Source: Ruania suaedae
GTDB taxonomy: Bacteria; Actinomycetota; Actinomycetes; Actinomycetales; Beutenbergiaceae
Reading direction: 5' to 3'
NCBI RefSeq assembly: GCF_021049265.1
Contig: NZ_CP088018.1
Span: forward strand, 2,852,001 to 2,916,000
DNA length: 64,000 bases
Of this stretch, positions 1-10,431 are shown in pieces (the stretch's first letter is position 1; the number at the start of each line of letters is the position of its first letter). The position numbers and the translations under genes were made by a program. Under the pieces are notes generated by a model. That model worked only from the letters and a program-made list of their open reading frames with translations, did no database searches and was not told the origin of the DNA.

Positions 1-497
1 GCGGTCATCGTCAGGATCATCAACAGGATCGTCACGACCGAGTCATCCACCAGGATGTCCAGGGTGCAGCCCTGATAGAGGTTGCCCGACCGCGCCACGG
101 TGATGATGGTGGTCGCCTGCAGGATTGCCAGACCGATGGTCAGGTAGCGCGTGTACTGGGTGAGCACCGCCGTGCCCGACTGCCCCTCCTTGTGCAACGC
201 CTCGAAGCGAGGGATGACCACGCGCAGCAACTGCACGATGATGCTGGCAGTGATGTAGGGCATCACCCCGAGGGCGAAGACCGACAGCTGCAGCAGCGCG
301 CCGCCACTGAACAGGTTGACCAGCCCGAGAACACTGCCGTCCGTCCCCGGCTCGGTACAGGCCCGGACGTTGGTGTAGTCGATCCCCGGAGTCGGAACGA
401 ACGAGCCGAGCCGGAAGATGGCCATGATCCCGAGCGTGAAGAGCAGCTTCCGCCGCAGATCCGGCGTTCGGAACGCGCGGACGAATGCGCTGAGCAA
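1..497 (-). CDS. secY: Protein translocase subunit SecY (N-terminal 165 codons; runs off the window)
   Basis: SecY forms the membrane channel of the Sec translocon together with SecE and SecG. Only the N-terminal part is present. It starts LSAFVRAFRTPDLRRKLLFT and includes the first membrane segment, the plug region and the second and third helices. The start is TTG at 497, preceded by a perfect AGGAGG at 502-507 with four bases between. Longer ATG-started frames across this stretch do not give SecY sequence. It follows rplO in the spc operon, as in most bacteria, but a strong hairpin separates the two, so it may be partly uncoupled from the ribosomal genes. The 3' end lies beyond base 1. Confidence 0.95.
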   Translation of the reverse strand, partial: MLSAFVRAFRTPDLRRKLLFTLGIMAIFRLGSFVPTPGIDYTNVRACTEPGTDGSVLGLVNLFSGGALLQLSVFALGVMPYITASIIVQLLRVVIPRFEALHKEGQSGTAVLTQYTRYLTIGLAILQATTIITVARSGNLYQGCTLDILVDDSVVTILLMILTMT

Positions 498-647
498 TGG
501 TCCTCCTGGGAGGGATCAGAGGGTTCTCGAGGCCGACGCCACCAGCCCCGGCGAACAAATGACAGGTACCGACTGCCTACCGTACGGCATCGGCGCCGCG
601 GATCGGTCCGGCAGACGCCAGGCCATGGACACGACCATGGCGTCAGA

Positions 648-689
648 CGAGGACGGCGGCGCGGGAGCATTCCCACGCCGCCGTCCTCG
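648..689 (-). terminator. Long GC hairpin between rplO and secY
   Basis: A perfect 14-bp inverted repeat (CGAGGACGGCGGCG at 648-661, complement at 676-689) encloses a further 4-bp stem (GGGA/TCCC) with a GCAT loop. It begins 17 bases after the rplO stop. No T tract follows on the minus strand. It looks like an actinobacterial tract-less terminator or attenuator that would lower secY expression relative to the ribosomal genes. Confidence 0.65.
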
Positions 690-706
690 AAGAGTTCATG
701 CAGGCC

Positions 707-1198
707 TCAGGCGAGCTCGACGCTGCCTCCAGCAGCGACCAGCTTGTCCTTGGCGGACGCCGAGACGGCGCTGATCCCGGTGATGTCGAGCTTGACGCTC
801 ACCTCACCGGTGCCGAGCACCTTCACCGGACGGCCGCCGCGGACGGCGCCCTTCGCGACGAGGTCCTCGACCGTGACCGCCCCACCCTCGGGATAGAGAG
901 TACTGAGCTTGTCCAGGTTCACCACCTGGTACTCGATCCGGAACGGGTTCTTGAAGCCGCGCAGCTTCGGCAACCGCATGTGCAGCGGCGTCTGGCCACC
1001 TTCGAACGCGGCGGGCACCTGGTAGCGGGCCTTCGTGCCCTTGGTGCCTCGTCCGGCCGTCTTACCCTTCGAACCCTCACCGCGACCTACACGGGTCTTG
1101 GCGGTGTGCGAGCCCGGTGCCGGGCGCAGGTGGTGGACCTTCAGGGGCGCGTGCCCGGCGGCGTTGTCGCCGGATGCCCCGCTCTTCTTCTCGGCCAT
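707..1198 (-). CDS. rplO: 50S ribosomal protein uL15
   Basis: A component of the large subunit that contacts 23S rRNA and is needed in late assembly. The protein is 163 aa. It carries the glycine/arginine-rich rRNA-binding N-terminal segment ([18 protein letters not shown]) and the family core [18 protein letters not shown] chose ATG 1198 (MAEKKSG...) rather than the frame's first ATG at 1225, because 1225 would overlap rpmD by 26 bases while 1198 leaves one base. It is the last gene before the hairpin that precedes secY. Confidence 0.95.
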   Translation of the reverse strand: MAEKKSGASGDNAAGHAPLKVHHLRPAPGSHTAKTRVGRGEGSKGKTAGRGTKGTKARYQVPAAFEGGQTPLHMRLPKLRGFKNPFRIEYQVVNLDKLSTLYPEGGAVTVEDLVAKGAVRGGRPVKVLGTGEVSVKLDITGISAVSASAKDKLVAAGGSVELA

Positions 1199-1199
1199 G

Positions 1200-1382
1200 T
1201 CAGTCAACCTCCTCGACAGTGACAAGGTGCGCCACTGTGGTGACCATGCCGCGGACCTCGGGACGGTCCTCCTTCACCACGGTGTCGCCGATCCGCTTGA
1301 GACCGAGCGAGCGCAGCGTGTCACGCTGGTTCTGCTTGCCGCCGATGACGGACTTCTTCTGGGTCACCTTGAGCTGCGTCAT
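1200..1382 (-). CDS. rpmD: 50S ribosomal protein uL30
   Basis: A 60-aa large-subunit protein typical of the short bacterial uL30. The family signature is visible in [21 protein letters not shown] followed by [15 protein letters not shown]. Its ATG overlaps the rpsE stop in an ATGA arrangement, and its stop lies one base before the rplO start, so translation is likely coupled along rpsE-rpmD-rplO. Confidence 0.95.
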   Translation of the reverse strand: MTQLKVTQKKSVIGGKQNQRDTLRSLGLKRIGDTVVKEDRPEVRGMVTTVAHLVTVEEVD

Positions 1383-2050
1383 GAGGCCACCTCGGTGCTT
1401 TCCTTGTCGGCGCCGCTGGCGGCCCGGCCGGCGGCCTGCGCGCGCAGCAGCGCGTGCGGCACGACCTCGTCGAGCGGCAGGCCTCGCCGGGCCGCCACTG
1501 CTTCGGGCTGCTCGAGGGCCTTGAGGCCGGCGATGGTGGCGTGGACGATGTTGATCGCGTTCGCCGAGCCGAGCGACTTGCTCAGCACATCGTGGATGCC
1601 GGCGCAGTCCAGGACCGCACGCACCGGGCCTCCGGCGATGACTCCCGTACCCGGGGAGGCCGGACGCAGGAGTACGACACCCGCGGCCTCCTCACCCTGC
1701 ACCGTGTGCGGGATCGTCTTCTGGATCATCGGGACCTTGAAGAAGTTCTTCTTCGCCTCCTCGACACCCTTGGCGATCGCCGCCGGCACCTCCTTGGCCT
1801 TGCCGTAGCCGACGCCGACGGTTCCGTCGCCGTCCCCCACCACGACCAGGGCCGTGAAGGAGAACCGGCGACCGCCCTTGACGACCTTGGAGACGCGGTT
1901 GATCGTCACCACGCGCTCGACGAAGGTGTTGCGGTCGTCGCCGCGGCGGTTGTCGCCCCCGCCGCGACGATTGTCACGACGGTCGTTGGTGCGCTCGCCG
2001 CCGCCGGCGCCGGCGGACGTACCGGTCCTGCTGCGCTGAGGAGCAGCCAT
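1379..2050 (-). CDS. rpsE: 30S ribosomal protein uS5
   Basis: A small-subunit protein involved in decoding accuracy and mRNA helicase activity. The protein is 223 aa. The double-stranded-RNA-binding fold starts at about residue 42 ([20 protein letters not shown]) and the C-terminal domain contains [20 protein letters not shown]. The first 40 residues form an Arg/Gly/Asp-rich tail common in actinobacteria. Two in-frame ATGs are adjacent (2053 and 2050). The second has the better distance from AAAGGA. The 3' end overlaps rpmD by 4 bases. Confidence 0.95.
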   Translation of the reverse strand: MAAPQRSRTGTSAGAGGGERTNDRRDNRRGGGDNRRGDDRNTFVERVVTINRVSKVVKGGRRFSFTALVVVGDGDGTVGVGYGKAKEVPAAIAKGVEEAKKNFFKVPMIQKTIPHTVQGEEAAGVVLLRPASPGTGVIAGGPVRAVLDCAGIHDVLSKSLGSANAINIVHATIAGLKALEQPEAVAARRGLPLDEVVPHALLRAQAAGRAASGADKESTEVAS

Positions 2051-2087
2051 CATGCGATCCTTTGCTCGTTGGTGTGCTGAGGGACGG

Positions 2088-2459
2088 TCACAGGGACAGC
2101 CCTCCCTCGCGGGCGCCGTCGGCCACTGCCGCGACTCGCCCGTGATACTTGTTGCCGCCGCGGTCGAACACCGCCGAGGAGAAACCGGCGGCCTTGGCGC
2201 GGCTCGCGACCAGCTCACCGACGCGGCGCGCCTTGGCGGTCTTGTCGCCGGAGTCGGCCCGCAGGTCCGCCTCGAGCGAGGAGGCCGACGCCACGGTCAC
2301 ACCCGCGCTGTCGTCGACCAGCTGCGCCACGATGTGGCGTGCCGAGCGGTTGACGACCAGGCGCGGACGCTGGGTGGTGCCGGTGATGCGCTTGCGCACC
2401 CGGAGGTGACGACGGGCCCGTGCGGTCCGCTTGCCCTTGCCCTTGATGGACACAGCCAT
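2088..2459 (-). CDS. rplR: 50S ribosomal protein uL18
   Basis: Binds 5S rRNA and helps dock it on the central protuberance. The protein is 123 aa with a basic N-terminus ([19 protein letters not shown]) and the conserved [12 protein letters not shown] and [13 protein letters not shown] blocks. It lies two bases downstream of rplF. A 37-base gap to rpsE carries that gene's ribosome-binding site. Confidence 0.95.
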   Translation of the reverse strand: MAVSIKGKGKRTARARRHLRVRKRITGTTQRPRLVVNRSARHIVAQLVDDSAGVTVASASSLEADLRADSGDKTAKARRVGELVASRAKAAGFSSAVFDRGGNKYHGRVAAVADGAREGGLSL

Positions 2460-2461
2460 GG

Positions 2462-3001
2462 CTACTTACCAGCCTTTCCGACCTTGCGGCGGACCTGCTC
2501 GCCCGCGTACCGCACGCCCTTGCCCTTGTACGGCTCGGGCTTGCGGATCTTCCTGATGTTCGCCGCTACCTCACCGACCACCTGCTTGTCGATCCCGGAG
2601 ACCGAGAACTTGGTGGGCGACTCGACGGCGAACGTGATGCCTTCCGGCGGGGTCACGGTGACGGGGTGGGAGAACCCGAGAGCGAACTCCAGGTCCGAGC
2701 CCTTGGCCTGCACACGGAACCCGGTGCCGACGATCTCGAGCTTCTTCTCATACCCCTCGGTGACGCCCTGCACGCAGTTGGCGATGAGCGTCCGGGTCAG
2801 CCCGTGCAACGAGCGCGACTCGCGCTCCTCGTCCGGGCGGGTGACGACGATCCCGCCGTCATCGTCCCGGGAGACGGTGATCGGAGCGGGGACGTGGTGC
2901 GACAGCGTGCCCTTGGGTCCCTTGACCGTGACGGCCTGGCCGTCGATGGCCACGTCCACCCCTTGGGGCACGGCGACGGGGATCTTGCCGATGCGAGACA
3001 T
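2462..3001 (-). CDS. rplF: 50S ribosomal protein uL6
   Basis: A large-subunit protein near the factor-binding site. The protein is 179 aa with two repeated domains. The start [15 protein letters not shown] is the family's usual N-terminus, so I use ATG 3001 and not the upstream ATG at 3025. The signature [14 protein letters not shown] is near the C-terminus. It follows rpsH closely and precedes rplR by two bases. Confidence 0.96.
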   Translation of the reverse strand: MSRIGKIPVAVPQGVDVAIDGQAVTVKGPKGTLSHHVPAPITVSRDDDGGIVVTRPDEERESRSLHGLTRTLIANCVQGVTEGYEKKLEIVGTGFRVQAKGSDLEFALGFSHPVTVTPPEGITFAVESPTKFSVSGIDKQVVGEVAANIRKIRKPEPYKGKGVRYAGEQVRRKVGKAGK

Positions 3002-3021
3002 ACTTGTGGCTCCTCCCTCGA

Positions 3022-3420
3022 TCACCAGACGTAGGCGAGGACTTCCCCACCTACGCCCTTCTTGGCTGCCTGCTTGTCCGTCAGCAGACCTGACGAGGTA
3101 GACAGAATCGCCACCCCGAGTCCGCCGAGCACCCTGGGCAGGTTGGTCGACTTCGCGTACACCCGCAGCCCCGGCTTGGAGACCCGGCGCACGCCCGCGA
3201 GCGAACGCTCACGGTTCGGGCCGAACTTCAGCTGGAGCGAGAGGGTCTTACCCACCTCGGCATCCTCGACGGTCCAGCCACTGATGTAGCCCTCCGCCTG
3301 CAGGATCTCCGCGATGTGGGACTTGAGCTTGGAGTACGGCATGGAAACCGTCTCGTGGAACGCCGAGTTCGCGTTGCGCAACCGCGTCAACATGTCGGCG
3401 ATGGGGTCAGTCATTGTCAT
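3022..3420 (-). CDS. rpsH: 30S ribosomal protein uS8
   Basis: A primary 16S rRNA-binding protein of the small-subunit platform. In enteric bacteria it is also the spc-operon translational repressor; whether it regulates here cannot be told. The protein is 132 aa starting [18 protein letters not shown], with the C-terminal motif [16 protein letters not shown]...[10 protein letters not shown] 56-base gap separates it from rpsN, the widest gap in this part of the operon, and holds its ribosome-binding site. Confidence 0.96.
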   Translation of the reverse strand: MTMTDPIADMLTRLRNANSAFHETVSMPYSKLKSHIAEILQAEGYISGWTVEDAEVGKTLSLQLKFGPNRERSLAGVRRVSKPGLRVYAKSTNLPRVLGGLGVAILSTSSGLLTDKQAAKKGVGGEVLAYVW

Positions 3421-3476
3421 CGGGCTGATGCCCTTCCTCGTCGCGGTTTCCTAGTCGGACCTTCGACGTAGTCGAT

Positions 3477-3662
3477 TTACCAGCTGCTCTTGGTCACGCC
3501 GGGGAGCTGGCCGGCGAGTGCCATGTCACGCAGGCACACACGGCACAGGCCGAACTTGCGGTACACCGAGTGCGGGCGTCCGCACTTCTGGCACCGGGTG
3601 TAGGAACGCACCGCGAACTTGGGCTTGCGGTTGGCCTTCTGGATCAGAGCGGTCTTGGCCAC
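3477..3662 (-). CDS. rpsZ: 30S ribosomal protein uS14, zinc-binding short form
   Basis: A small-subunit head protein. The protein is 61 aa, the short type-Z form, with an intact zinc ribbon: Cys24, Cys27, Cys40 and Cys43 in [13 protein letters not shown] and LCRVCLRD. This is the zinc-dependent version. Organisms of this group may also carry a cysteine-less paralog elsewhere, which cannot be judged from this window. It is two bases downstream of rplE. Confidence 0.95.
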   Translation of the reverse strand: MAKTALIQKANRKPKFAVRSYTRCQKCGRPHSVYRKFGLCRVCLRDMALAGQLPGVTKSSW

Positions 3663-3663
3663 G

Positions 3664-4247
3664 TCAGTCCTCCTTGAACGGGAAGCCGAGGCGTCGCAGC
3701 AGCGAGCGGCCCTCGTCGTCGGTGGTCGCCGTGGTCACGACCGTGATGTCCATACCGCGCACGCGGTCGATCTTGTCCTGGTCGATCTCGTGGAACATCG
3801 ACTGCTCCGTCAGACCGAAGGTGTAGTTGCCGTTGCCGTCGAAGTGCTTCGAGGACAGCCCGCGGAAGTCGCGGATGCGCGGCAGCGCCAGCGTCAGCAG
3901 ACGGTCGAGGAACTCCCACATGCGGTCCCCGCGCAGCGTCACGTGCGTACCGATCGGCTGACCCTCGCGCAGCTTGAACTGCGCGATCGACTTGCGGGCC
4001 TTGGTCACGCTCGGCTTCTGCCCGGTGATCAGGGTCAGGTCCCGCACCGCGCCCTCGATCAGCTTCGAGTCGCGCGCCGCGTCACCGACACCCATGTTGA
4101 CGACCACCTTCGTGAGGCCGCCGACCTGGTGCACGTTCGCGTGGTTGAACTCCTCGCGCAGGCCCGGGAGGATCTCCTCGCGGTACTTCGCCTTCAGCCG
4201 CGGCAGGGTGGCGACACCCTCGGCGGCTGCCTCGTTGGTCACGGTGC

Positions 4248-4251
<4 letters not shown>
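3664..4251 (-). CDS. rplE: 50S ribosomal protein uL5
   Basis: Binds 5S rRNA and contacts P-site tRNA. The protein is 195 aa. Family blocks include [39 protein letters not shown] and the C-terminal [17 protein letters not shown]. The N-terminal 12 residues are a short extension usual in actinobacteria. Its ATG overlaps the rplX stop by 4 bases (ATGA). Confidence 0.96.
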
Positions 4252-4592
<341 letters not shown>

Positions 4593-4595
4593 GGT

Positions 4596-4964
4596 CTACA
4601 ACACCTCCGGGGCGAGCGAGACGATGCGCATGAACCGCTTGTCGCGCAGCTCGCGGCCCACCGGGCCGAAGATGCGCGTCCCGCGGGGCTCACCATCGTT
4701 CTTGAGAATCACCGCGGCGTTCTCGTCGAAGCGGATGTACGAGCCGTCCGGACGACGACGCTGCTTGCGCGTGCGCACGACGACCGCCTTCACGACGTCG
4801 CCCTTCTTCACGTTGCCGCCGGGGATCGCATCCTTGACGGTGGCGACGATGGTGTCGCCGATGCCGGCGTAGCGACGCCCGGAACCGCCGAGCACACGGA
4901 TGCAGAGGATCTCCTTCGCACCCGTGTTGTCGGCGACCTTGAGTCGCGACTCCTGCTGGATCAT
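4596..4964 (-). CDS. rplN: 50S ribosomal protein uL14
   Basis: An intersubunit-bridge protein. The protein is 122 aa with the typical start [18 protein letters not shown] and the signature [17 protein letters not shown], ending [20 protein letters not shown]. The 103 bases upstream, between rpsQ and rplN, hold its ribosome-binding site (AGGAG) and only short imperfect inverted repeats. I see no convincing promoter or terminator there. Confidence 0.96.
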   Translation of the reverse strand: MIQQESRLKVADNTGAKEILCIRVLGGSGRRYAGIGDTIVATVKDAIPGGNVKKGDVVKAVVVRTRKQRRRPDGSYIRFDENAAVILKNDGEPRGTRIFGPVGRELRDKRFMRIVSLAPEVL

Positions 4965-5067
4965 TCGATCTACTCCTGTCGTCGTGCCGGTTCTCGCCCG
5001 GGGCGAGCCTGGCCGAACGGATGATGGTCGTCATCCGGGCCCGTCGTGTGGACGGCCCCGGCGGTGG

Positions 5068-5346
5068 TCACTTGGCCTTGTCGAGGATCTCGACGACGCG
5101 CCAGCGCTTGGTGGCCGACAGCGGTCGGGTCTCCATGATCTCGACGAGGTCTCCCACGCCGACCGAGTTGTCCTCGTCGTGCGCCTTGACCTTGTTCGTG
5201 CGCTTCATGACCTTGCCGTACAGCGCGTGCTTCACGCGGTCCTCGACCTCGACCACGACGGTCTTGTCCATCTTGTCGCTGACCACGTAGCCACGGCGCG
5301 TCTTACGGTACTTGCGCTCGGGCGCCTCGGTGATGTTCTCGCTCAT
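5068..5346 (-). CDS. rpsQ: 30S ribosomal protein uS17
   Basis: A primary 16S rRNA-binding protein with an OB fold. The protein is 92 aa. The conserved stretch [20 protein letters not shown] is present, as is [19 protein letters not shown] chose ATG 5346 ([12 protein letters not shown]), which has GAGG about eight bases upstream. A GTG at 5364 would overlap the rpmC stop and add six residues. Confidence 0.94.
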   Translation of the reverse strand: MSENITEAPERKYRKTRRGYVVSDKMDKTVVVEVEDRVKHALYGKVMKRTNKVKAHDEDNSVGVGDLVEIMETRPLSATKRWRVVEILDKAK

Positions 5347-5360
5347 CGTCTTCGCCTCGT

Positions 5361-5603
5361 TCACTTCGCGTCCGCGGTGGGCGCGGTGCGGATACCCAGC
5401 TCGCGCTCACGCAGGATCGTGTAGATGCGGGCGATGTCGCGCCGCACGGTCTTCAGTCGTCCGTGGTCCTCGAGCTGACCGGTGGCCGAGGAGAACCGCA
5501 GGTTGAACAACTCCTGCTTGGCCTTCTTCAGCTCCGCGGACAGCCGCTCGGTGTCCATGCCGTCCAGGTCGGCCGGCGTCAGATCCTTCGACCCGATAGC
5601 CAT
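5361..5603 (-). CDS. rpmC: 50S ribosomal protein uL29
   Basis: Sits at the tunnel exit and helps dock SRP and trigger factor. The protein is 80 aa, longer than the 63-aa enteric form. It has the coiled-coil core [20 protein letters not shown] and [16 protein letters not shown], plus a short C-terminal tail. Its ATG shares one base with the rplP stop (TGATG). Confidence 0.95.
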   Translation of the reverse strand: MAIGSKDLTPADLDGMDTERLSAELKKAKQELFNLRFSSATGQLEDHGRLKTVRRDIARIYTILRERELGIRTAPTADAK

Positions 5604-6022
5604 CAGACGTCACCACCCTCGCGACGCACGAAACGCGTCTTCATCGGAAGCTTGTGCTGCGCGCGACGCAGTGCCTCGCGGGCAAGCTCTTCATTGACCC
5701 CGGCCAGCTCGAACATGATCCGGCCGGGCTTGACGTTGGCCACCCACCACTCGGGTGACCCCTTGCCGGAACCCATACGGGTCTCAGCCGGCTTCTTGGT
5801 CAGCGGACGGTCCGGGAAGATGTTGATCCAGACCTTGCCGCCACGCTTGATGTGCCGGGTCATCGCGATACGCGCGGCCTCGATCTGCCGGTTGGTGACG
5901 TAGGCGGGCTCGAGAGCCTGGATGCCGTAGTCGCCGAAGGAGATCGTCGTGCCGCCCTTGGCGTTGCCGGAGCGCTTGGGGTGGTGCTGCTTACGGTGCT
6001 TGGTGCGCCGGGGGATGAGCAT
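5603..6022 (-). CDS. rplP: 50S ribosomal protein uL16
   Basis: Close to the A site and the binding region of several antibiotics. The protein is 139 aa with start [19 protein letters not shown], the signature [20 protein letters not shown] and [19 protein letters not shown]. It is three bases downstream of rpsC and one base overlapped with rpmC. Confidence 0.96.
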   Translation of the reverse strand: MLIPRRTKHRKQHHPKRSGNAKGGTTISFGDYGIQALEPAYVTNRQIEAARIAMTRHIKRGGKVWINIFPDRPLTKKPAETRMGSGKGSPEWWVANVKPGRIMFELAGVNEELAREALRRAQHKLPMKTRFVRREGGDV

Positions 6023-6025
6023 GGC

Positions 6026-6880
6026 TCAGGCCTCCGTCTCGGAACCGGAACCGCTGGGCGCGGCGCCGGAGGTGGTTGCGGAAGAGTCGTTGGCGGGAGC
6101 AGCGGAGCCGCTCGGGCCGCCCTGCGCCCCACCGCGTGCGTCGGGACGACGGCCACGGCCGCCGCGCTCGCCACGGTCGCCGCGCCCACGCGCGCCACCC
6201 CGGGGACCCGAGGAGGTCGCCTGCTCGCGCGCGAACTCGCGCTCGGTCTGGTCGCCCTTGTAGATCCACACCTTCACGCCGATACGACCGAAGGTGGTGC
6301 GGGCCTCGAAGAAGCCGTAGTCGACGTACGCACGCAGGGTGTGCAGCGGCACGCGCCCCTCGCGGTAGAACTCGCTCCGGCTCATCTCGGCGCCACCGAG
6401 GCGACCCGAGCACTGCACCCGGATGCCCTTGGCACCGGCGCGCTGCGCGGACTGCATGCCCTTGCGCATCGCACGGCGGAAGGAGACGCGCGAGGCCAGC
6501 TGCTCGGCGATGCCCTGAGCGACGAGCTGGGCGTCGATCTCCGGGTTCTTGACCTCGAGGATGTTCAACTGGACCTGCTTGCCGGTGAGCTTCTCGAGCT
6601 CACCACGAAGCCGGTCGGCCTCCGCGCCGCGGCGGCCGATCACGATGCCGGGACGCGCGGTGTGCAGGTCGACGCGGACGCGGTCACGCGTGCGCTCGAT
6701 CTCCACCTTGGCGATGCCGGCCCGCTCCAGACCGGTCGCCATCAGCTTCCGGATCTGCACGTCCTCGCGGACGTAGTCGCGGTAGCGCTGCCCCTTCTTG
6801 GTGGAGTCAGCGAACCAGCGGGAACGGTGATCGGTGGTGATGCCGAGCCGGAACCCGGTGGGGTTGACCTTCTGGCCCAT
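6026..6880 (-). CDS. rpsC: 30S ribosomal protein uS3 with a long Gly/Arg/Ser tail
   Basis: Lines the mRNA entry channel. The protein is 284 aa. The KH type-2 domain (about 39-107, with [20 protein letters not shown]) and the C-terminal S3 domain ([17 protein letters not shown]) are intact up to about residue 218. The remaining 66 residues are low complexity: an RG-rich block ([16 protein letters not shown]) then Ser/Ala/Gly. Tails of this kind are common in actinobacterial S3 and are longer here than the 233-aa enteric protein. It overlaps the rplV stop by one base. Confidence 0.96.
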   Translation of the reverse strand: MGQKVNPTGFRLGITTDHRSRWFADSTKKGQRYRDYVREDVQIRKLMATGLERAGIAKVEIERTRDRVRVDLHTARPGIVIGRRGAEADRLRGELEKLTGKQVQLNILEVKNPEIDAQLVAQGIAEQLASRVSFRRAMRKGMQSAQRAGAKGIRVQCSGRLGGAEMSRSEFYREGRVPLHTLRAYVDYGFFEARTTFGRIGVKVWIYKGDQTEREFAREQATSSGPRGGARGRGDRGERGGRGRRPDARGGAQGGPSGSAAPANDSSATTSGAAPSGSGSETEA

Positions 6881-7248
6881 CAGCGAGCCCCTCCCTTGGT
6901 CTGTCGCTCGGCCACGATCACGGTGATGTGGCTGGTGCGCTTGAGGATCCGGTTCGCCCGACCCTGCGCGCGGGGGCGGAACCGCTTGAGCGTCGGACCT
7001 TCGTCCACGTACGCCTCGGCGATCACCAGATCGTCGCTGTTGAACGGATGAGAGGCCTGGTCCGCCTTCACTCGGGCGTTGGCCACCGCGCTCTCGACTA
7101 CCTTGCGAACGGTCTCTGCCGCCGCCTGCGGGGCATACGTGAGTACCGCCACGGCCTCATCGGCCTGCTTACCGCGGATGATGTCCACGACTCGCCTGGC
7201 CTTCTGGGGCGTGACGCGCACAAATCGCGCCTGCGCCTTGGCTTCCAT
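6880..7248 (-). CDS. rplV: 50S ribosomal protein uL22
   Basis: Its beta hairpin reaches into the exit tunnel and influences macrolide binding. The protein is 122 aa. Family blocks are [36 protein letters not shown] and [20 protein letters not shown], the last being the hairpin. A 46-base gap separates it from rpsS. Confidence 0.96.
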   Translation of the reverse strand: MEAKAQARFVRVTPQKARRVVDIIRGKQADEAVAVLTYAPQAAAETVRKVVESAVANARVKADQASHPFNSDDLVIAEAYVDEGPTLKRFRPRAQGRANRILKRTSHITVIVAERQTKGGAR

Positions 7249-7294
7249 CGATGTCCTGCCTTCTCAGACTCAGAGTTTCTGGGTGACCCGCGTG

Positions 7295-7576
7295 TCAGCG
7301 ACGACGCGCTTTGCGGTCGTCCTTCTCGTGCCCGCGGAACGTACGGGTCGGGGCGAACTCCCCGAGCTTGTGGCCGACCATCGACTCGGTGACGAACACC
7401 GGGACGTGCTTGCGACCGTCGTGCACCGCGAAGGTGTGGCCCAGGAAGTCCGGCGTGATGACGGACCGACGTGACCAGGTCTTGATGACGTTCTTGGTGC
7501 CCTTCTCGTTCTGGCCATCCACCTTCTTCTGCAGGTGACCGTCTACGAAGGGGCCCTTCTTCAGACTGCGAGGCAT
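7295..7576 (-). CDS. rpsS: 30S ribosomal protein uS19
   Basis: A small-subunit head protein in complex with uS13. The protein is 93 aa, typical length, beginning [19 protein letters not shown], with [20 protein letters not shown] and [20 protein letters not shown]. It sits 18 bases after rplB in S10-operon order. Confidence 0.96.
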   Translation of the reverse strand: MPRSLKKGPFVDGHLQKKVDGQNEKGTKNVIKTWSRRSVITPDFLGHTFAVHDGRKHVPVFVTESMVGHKLGEFAPTRTFRGHEKDDRKARRR

Positions 7577-7594
7577 CTCGTCGTCTTCTCCCTA

Positions 7595-8431
7595 TCAGCG
7601 CTTCTTGCCGGTGCGGCGGCGGCGCACGATGAGCTTGTCGCTCGGCTTGTTCGGACGGCGGGTACGACCCTCGGTCTGGCCCCAGGGGCTCACCGGGTGA
7701 CGGCCACCTGAGGTCTTGCCCTCACCACCACCGTGCGGGTGGTCGACCGGGTTCATGGCGACACCACGCACGTGGGGGCGCTTGCCCTTCCACCGCATCC
7801 GGCCAGCCTTGCCCCAGTTGATGTTCGACTGCTCGGCGTTGCCGACCTCACCGATCGAGGCGCGGCAGCGCAGGTCGACGTTGCGGATCTCACCGGACGG
7901 CATCCGCAGCTGTGCGTACGGTCCGTCCTTGGCCACGAGCTGCACGGAGGCACCGGCCGAGCGGGCGATCTTCGCACCGCCACCGGGCTTGAGCTCGACG
8001 GCGTGGATCACGGTACCGACCGGGATGTTGCGCATCGGCAGGTTGTTGCCCGGCTTGATGTCCGCACCCGCGCCGTTCTCGATCCGGTCACCCTGCTTGA
8101 GCCGCACCGGCGCCAGGATGTAGCGCTTCTCGCCGTCGGCGTAGTGCAGCAGCGCGATGCGCGCGGTCCGGTTCGGGTCGTACTCGATGTGCGCGACCTT
8201 GGCCGGCACGCCGTCCTTGTCGTGGCGGCGGAAGTCGATCACCCGGTAGGCGCGCTTGTGGCCGCCACCGATGTGCCGGGCGGTGATCCGGCCCGAGCTG
8301 TTGCGCCCACCGCTCTTGGTGAGCGGACGGACCAGCGACTTCTCCGGCGTCGTGCGGGTGACCTCGACGAAGTCGGCGACGGACGAGCCACGGCGGCCCG
8401 GCGTCGTCGGCTTGTACTTACGGATTCCCAT
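7595..8431 (-). CDS. rplB: 50S ribosomal protein uL2
   Basis: A core protein near the peptidyl-transferase centre. The protein is 278 aa, as expected. The most conserved C-terminal region is intact: [20 protein letters not shown], which includes the histidine implicated in activity, then [10 protein letters not shown]. The N-terminal OB-like domain has [20 protein letters not shown]. Start ATG 8431 gives [14 protein letters not shown]. Confidence 0.97.
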   Translation of the reverse strand: MGIRKYKPTTPGRRGSSVADFVEVTRTTPEKSLVRPLTKSGGRNSSGRITARHIGGGHKRAYRVIDFRRHDKDGVPAKVAHIEYDPNRTARIALLHYADGEKRYILAPVRLKQGDRIENGAGADIKPGNNLPMRNIPVGTVIHAVELKPGGGAKIARSAGASVQLVAKDGPYAQLRMPSGEIRNVDLRCRASIGEVGNAEQSNINWGKAGRMRWKGKRPHVRGVAMNPVDHPHGGGEGKTSGGRHPVSPWGQTEGRTRRPNKPSDKLIVRRRRTGKKR

Positions 8432-8468
8432 GAGTTTCGATCCTCAATCTGTGCTAGGCGGGGCCGGC

Positions 8469-8771
8469 TCAGCCGACCTGCCCGCCGAAGATGTCGATGG
8501 TGCCCTCGCGAAGGGTGACGATGGCGCGCTTGGTGTCCTTGCGCTTGCCGAGCCCGAACCGGGTGCGGCGCGTCTTGCCCTTGCGATTGATCGTGTTGAC
8601 CGAGTCAACCTTCACGTCGAAGATCTGCTCGATCGCGATCTTGATCTCGGTCTTGTTCGAGCGCGGGTCCACCACGAAGGTGTACTTGCCCTCGTCGAGC
8701 AGGTTGTAGCTCTTCTCGGACACCACCGGGGCGATGACGACGTCGCGGGGGTCCTTGGTGAGTGCGGTCAC
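8469..8771 (-). CDS. rplW: 50S ribosomal protein uL23
   Basis: The tunnel-exit docking site for trigger factor and SRP. The protein is 100 aa with [20 protein letters not shown] and [20 protein letters not shown]. Its ATG overlaps the rplD stop by 4 bases. A 37-base gap follows to rplB. Confidence 0.96.
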   Translation of the reverse strand: MTALTKDPRDVVIAPVVSEKSYNLLDEGKYTFVVDPRSNKTEIKIAIEQIFDVKVDSVNTINRKGKTRRTRFGLGKRKDTKRAIVTLREGTIDIFGGQVG

Positions 8772-9442
8772 TTCTGCTCCTCCTCGGACTCACGTGCACC
8801 GGCAGGCGACAGGAATGCCTCGAGCGCAGCGGACGTGAAGACCACGTCGTCGCTGACCAGCACGTCATAGGTGTTGAGCTGATCGGGGTGGATCAGATGC
8901 GCGGTCGGCACGTTGCGCAGGCTCAACCAGCTGAGCTCGTCGGCCCGGTCGAGCACCACGAGCACGTGCCGCGAGAGTGCGGCCTTGGCCAGGACGGCGG
9001 TTGCTGTGGCCGTCGAGGGCGACTGGTCGGCCACGAACGACTCGACCACGTGCACGCGGTCGGCGCGGGCCCGGTCCGAGAGCGCACCGCGCAGCGCGGC
9101 GGCCTTCATCTTCTTGGGCGTGCGCTGGCTGTAGTCGCGCGGCACCGGGCCGTGGACCGTGCCACCGCCGGCGAACTGCGGCGCCCGGATCGAACCCTGA
9201 CGGGCGCGACCGGTGCCCTTCTGCTTGTACGGCTTCTTGCCTCCGCCTCGCACCTCACCGCGGGTCTTCGCCTTGTGGGTGCCCTGACGGGCAGCGGCCA
9301 GCTGGGCGACGACGACCTGGTGGATCAACGGGACGTTGGTCTGCACGCCGAAGACCTCGGCGGGCAGCTCGACGGTGCCGGTCTTCTTGCCGGCGGCGTC
9401 GAGGACGTCCACGGTGGTGGCGGTATCAGTAGCGGTGCTCAT
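8768..9442 (-). CDS. rplD: 50S ribosomal protein uL4
   Basis: A tunnel-wall protein. In enteric bacteria it also represses the S10 operon. The protein is 224 aa. The long loop that enters the tunnel reads [20 protein letters not shown] followed by [19 protein letters not shown]. The frame stays open to 9676, but the family N-terminus [20 protein letters not shown] starts at ATG 9442, four bases after the rplC stop. Confidence 0.96.
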   Translation of the reverse strand: MSTATDTATTVDVLDAAGKKTGTVELPAEVFGVQTNVPLIHQVVVAQLAAARQGTHKAKTRGEVRGGGKKPYKQKGTGRARQGSIRAPQFAGGGTVHGPVPRDYSQRTPKKMKAAALRGALSDRARADRVHVVESFVADQSPSTATATAVLAKAALSRHVLVVLDRADELSWLSLRNVPTAHLIHPDQLNTYDVLVSDDVVFTSAALEAFLSPAGARESEEEQK

Positions 9443-9446
9443 GAGT

Positions 9447-10112
9447 TCAGGCCCCCTTCGCGGCGGTACGAACCACGACCAGGCCGCCCTTGGGCCCGGG
9501 AACGGCGCCGGAGACGAGCAGCAGGCCCTTCTCCGCGTCGACCGCGTGGATGGTGAGGTTCTGGGTGGTCTGTCGGGCGTTGCCCATCCGACCGGCCATG
9601 CGCAAGCCCTTGAAGACACGCGACGGCGTCGCGGCGCCACCGATCGAGCCCGGCTTGCGGTGGTTGCGGTGAGCACCGTGCGAGGCGCCCACGCCGGAGA
9701 AGCCGTGACGCTTCATGACGCCGGCGGTGCCCTTGCCCTTGGTGGTGCCGACCACGTCGACCTGGGAGCCGGCCTCGAAGGTCTGGGCCGTCAGCTCCTG
9801 TCCGAGCTCGTACTCGCCGGCGTCGGCGGTGCGGATCTCGGCGACGTGACGGCGCGGCGTCACGCCCGCCTTGGAGAAGTGGCCCTTGAGGGGCTGGGTG
9901 ACCTTGCGCGGGTCGATGTGGCCGAAGCCGAGCTGCACGGCGGAGTAACCGTCGGCGTCGACCGTGCGGATCTGGGTCACCACGTTGGTGCCCACGCGGA
10001 CCACGGAGACCGGGACGAGACGACCGTTGTCGTCCCACACCTGGGTCATGCCGAGCTTGGTCCCGAGCACGGCCTTGACGACCCGCTCGGACTGCTGGGG
10101 AAGTGAAGTCAT
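9447..10112 (-). CDS. rplC: 50S ribosomal protein uL3
   Basis: An early assembly protein near the A-site entry. The protein is 221 aa. Typical blocks are [34 protein letters not shown] and [20 protein letters not shown]. About ten residues precede the usual start region. It is separated from rpsJ by ten bases. Confidence 0.96.
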   Translation of the reverse strand: MTSLPQQSERVVKAVLGTKLGMTQVWDDNGRLVPVSVVRVGTNVVTQIRTVDADGYSAVQLGFGHIDPRKVTQPLKGHFSKAGVTPRRHVAEIRTADAGEYELGQELTAQTFEAGSQVDVVGTTKGKGTAGVMKRHGFSGVGASHGAHRNHRKPGSIGGAATPSRVFKGLRMAGRMGNARQTTQNLTIHAVDAEKGLLLVSGAVPGPKGGLVVVRTAAKGA

Positions 10113-10122
10113 GGCGGGGTCC

Positions 10123-10431
10123 TCAGAGCTTGATCTCGATGTTGACGTCCGCCGGGAGGTCGAGGCGCATGAGCGAGTCGACCGCCTTCGGCGTCGGGTC
10201 CACGATGTCGATCAGCCGCTTGTGCGTCCGCATCTCGAAATGCTCACGGCTGTCCTTGTACTTGTGCGGAGAACGGATGACGCAGAACACGTTCTTCTCG
10301 GTTGGCAGCGGCACCGGGCCCACGACCGTTGCACCAGCGCGAGTCACCGTGTCGACGATCTTGCGCGCCGAGTTGTCGATGACCTCGTGGTCGTAGGACT
10401 TGAGCCGGATGCGGATCTTCTGTCCCGCCAT
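10123..10431 (-). CDS. rpsJ: 30S ribosomal protein uS10 (also NusE)
   Basis: A small-subunit head protein that also joins NusB and NusG in antitermination complexes. The protein is 102 aa starting [19 protein letters not shown], with [20 protein letters not shown] and [19 protein letters not shown]. The frame is open to 10731, but only the part from ATG 10431 matches the family. It is the first gene of the S10 operon and follows a leader of about 260 bases. Confidence 0.97.
   Translation of the reverse strand: MAGQKIRIRLKSYDHEVIDNSARKIVDTVTRAGATVVGPVPLPTEKNVFCVIRSPHKYKDSREHFEMRTHKRLIDIVDPTPKAVDSLMRLDLPADVNIEIKL

Noticed and set aside
498-706. A promoter for secY in the rplO-secY gap
   Set aside because: A few TA-rich hexamers are present but none has a matching -35 at a suitable distance; only the hairpin is supportable.
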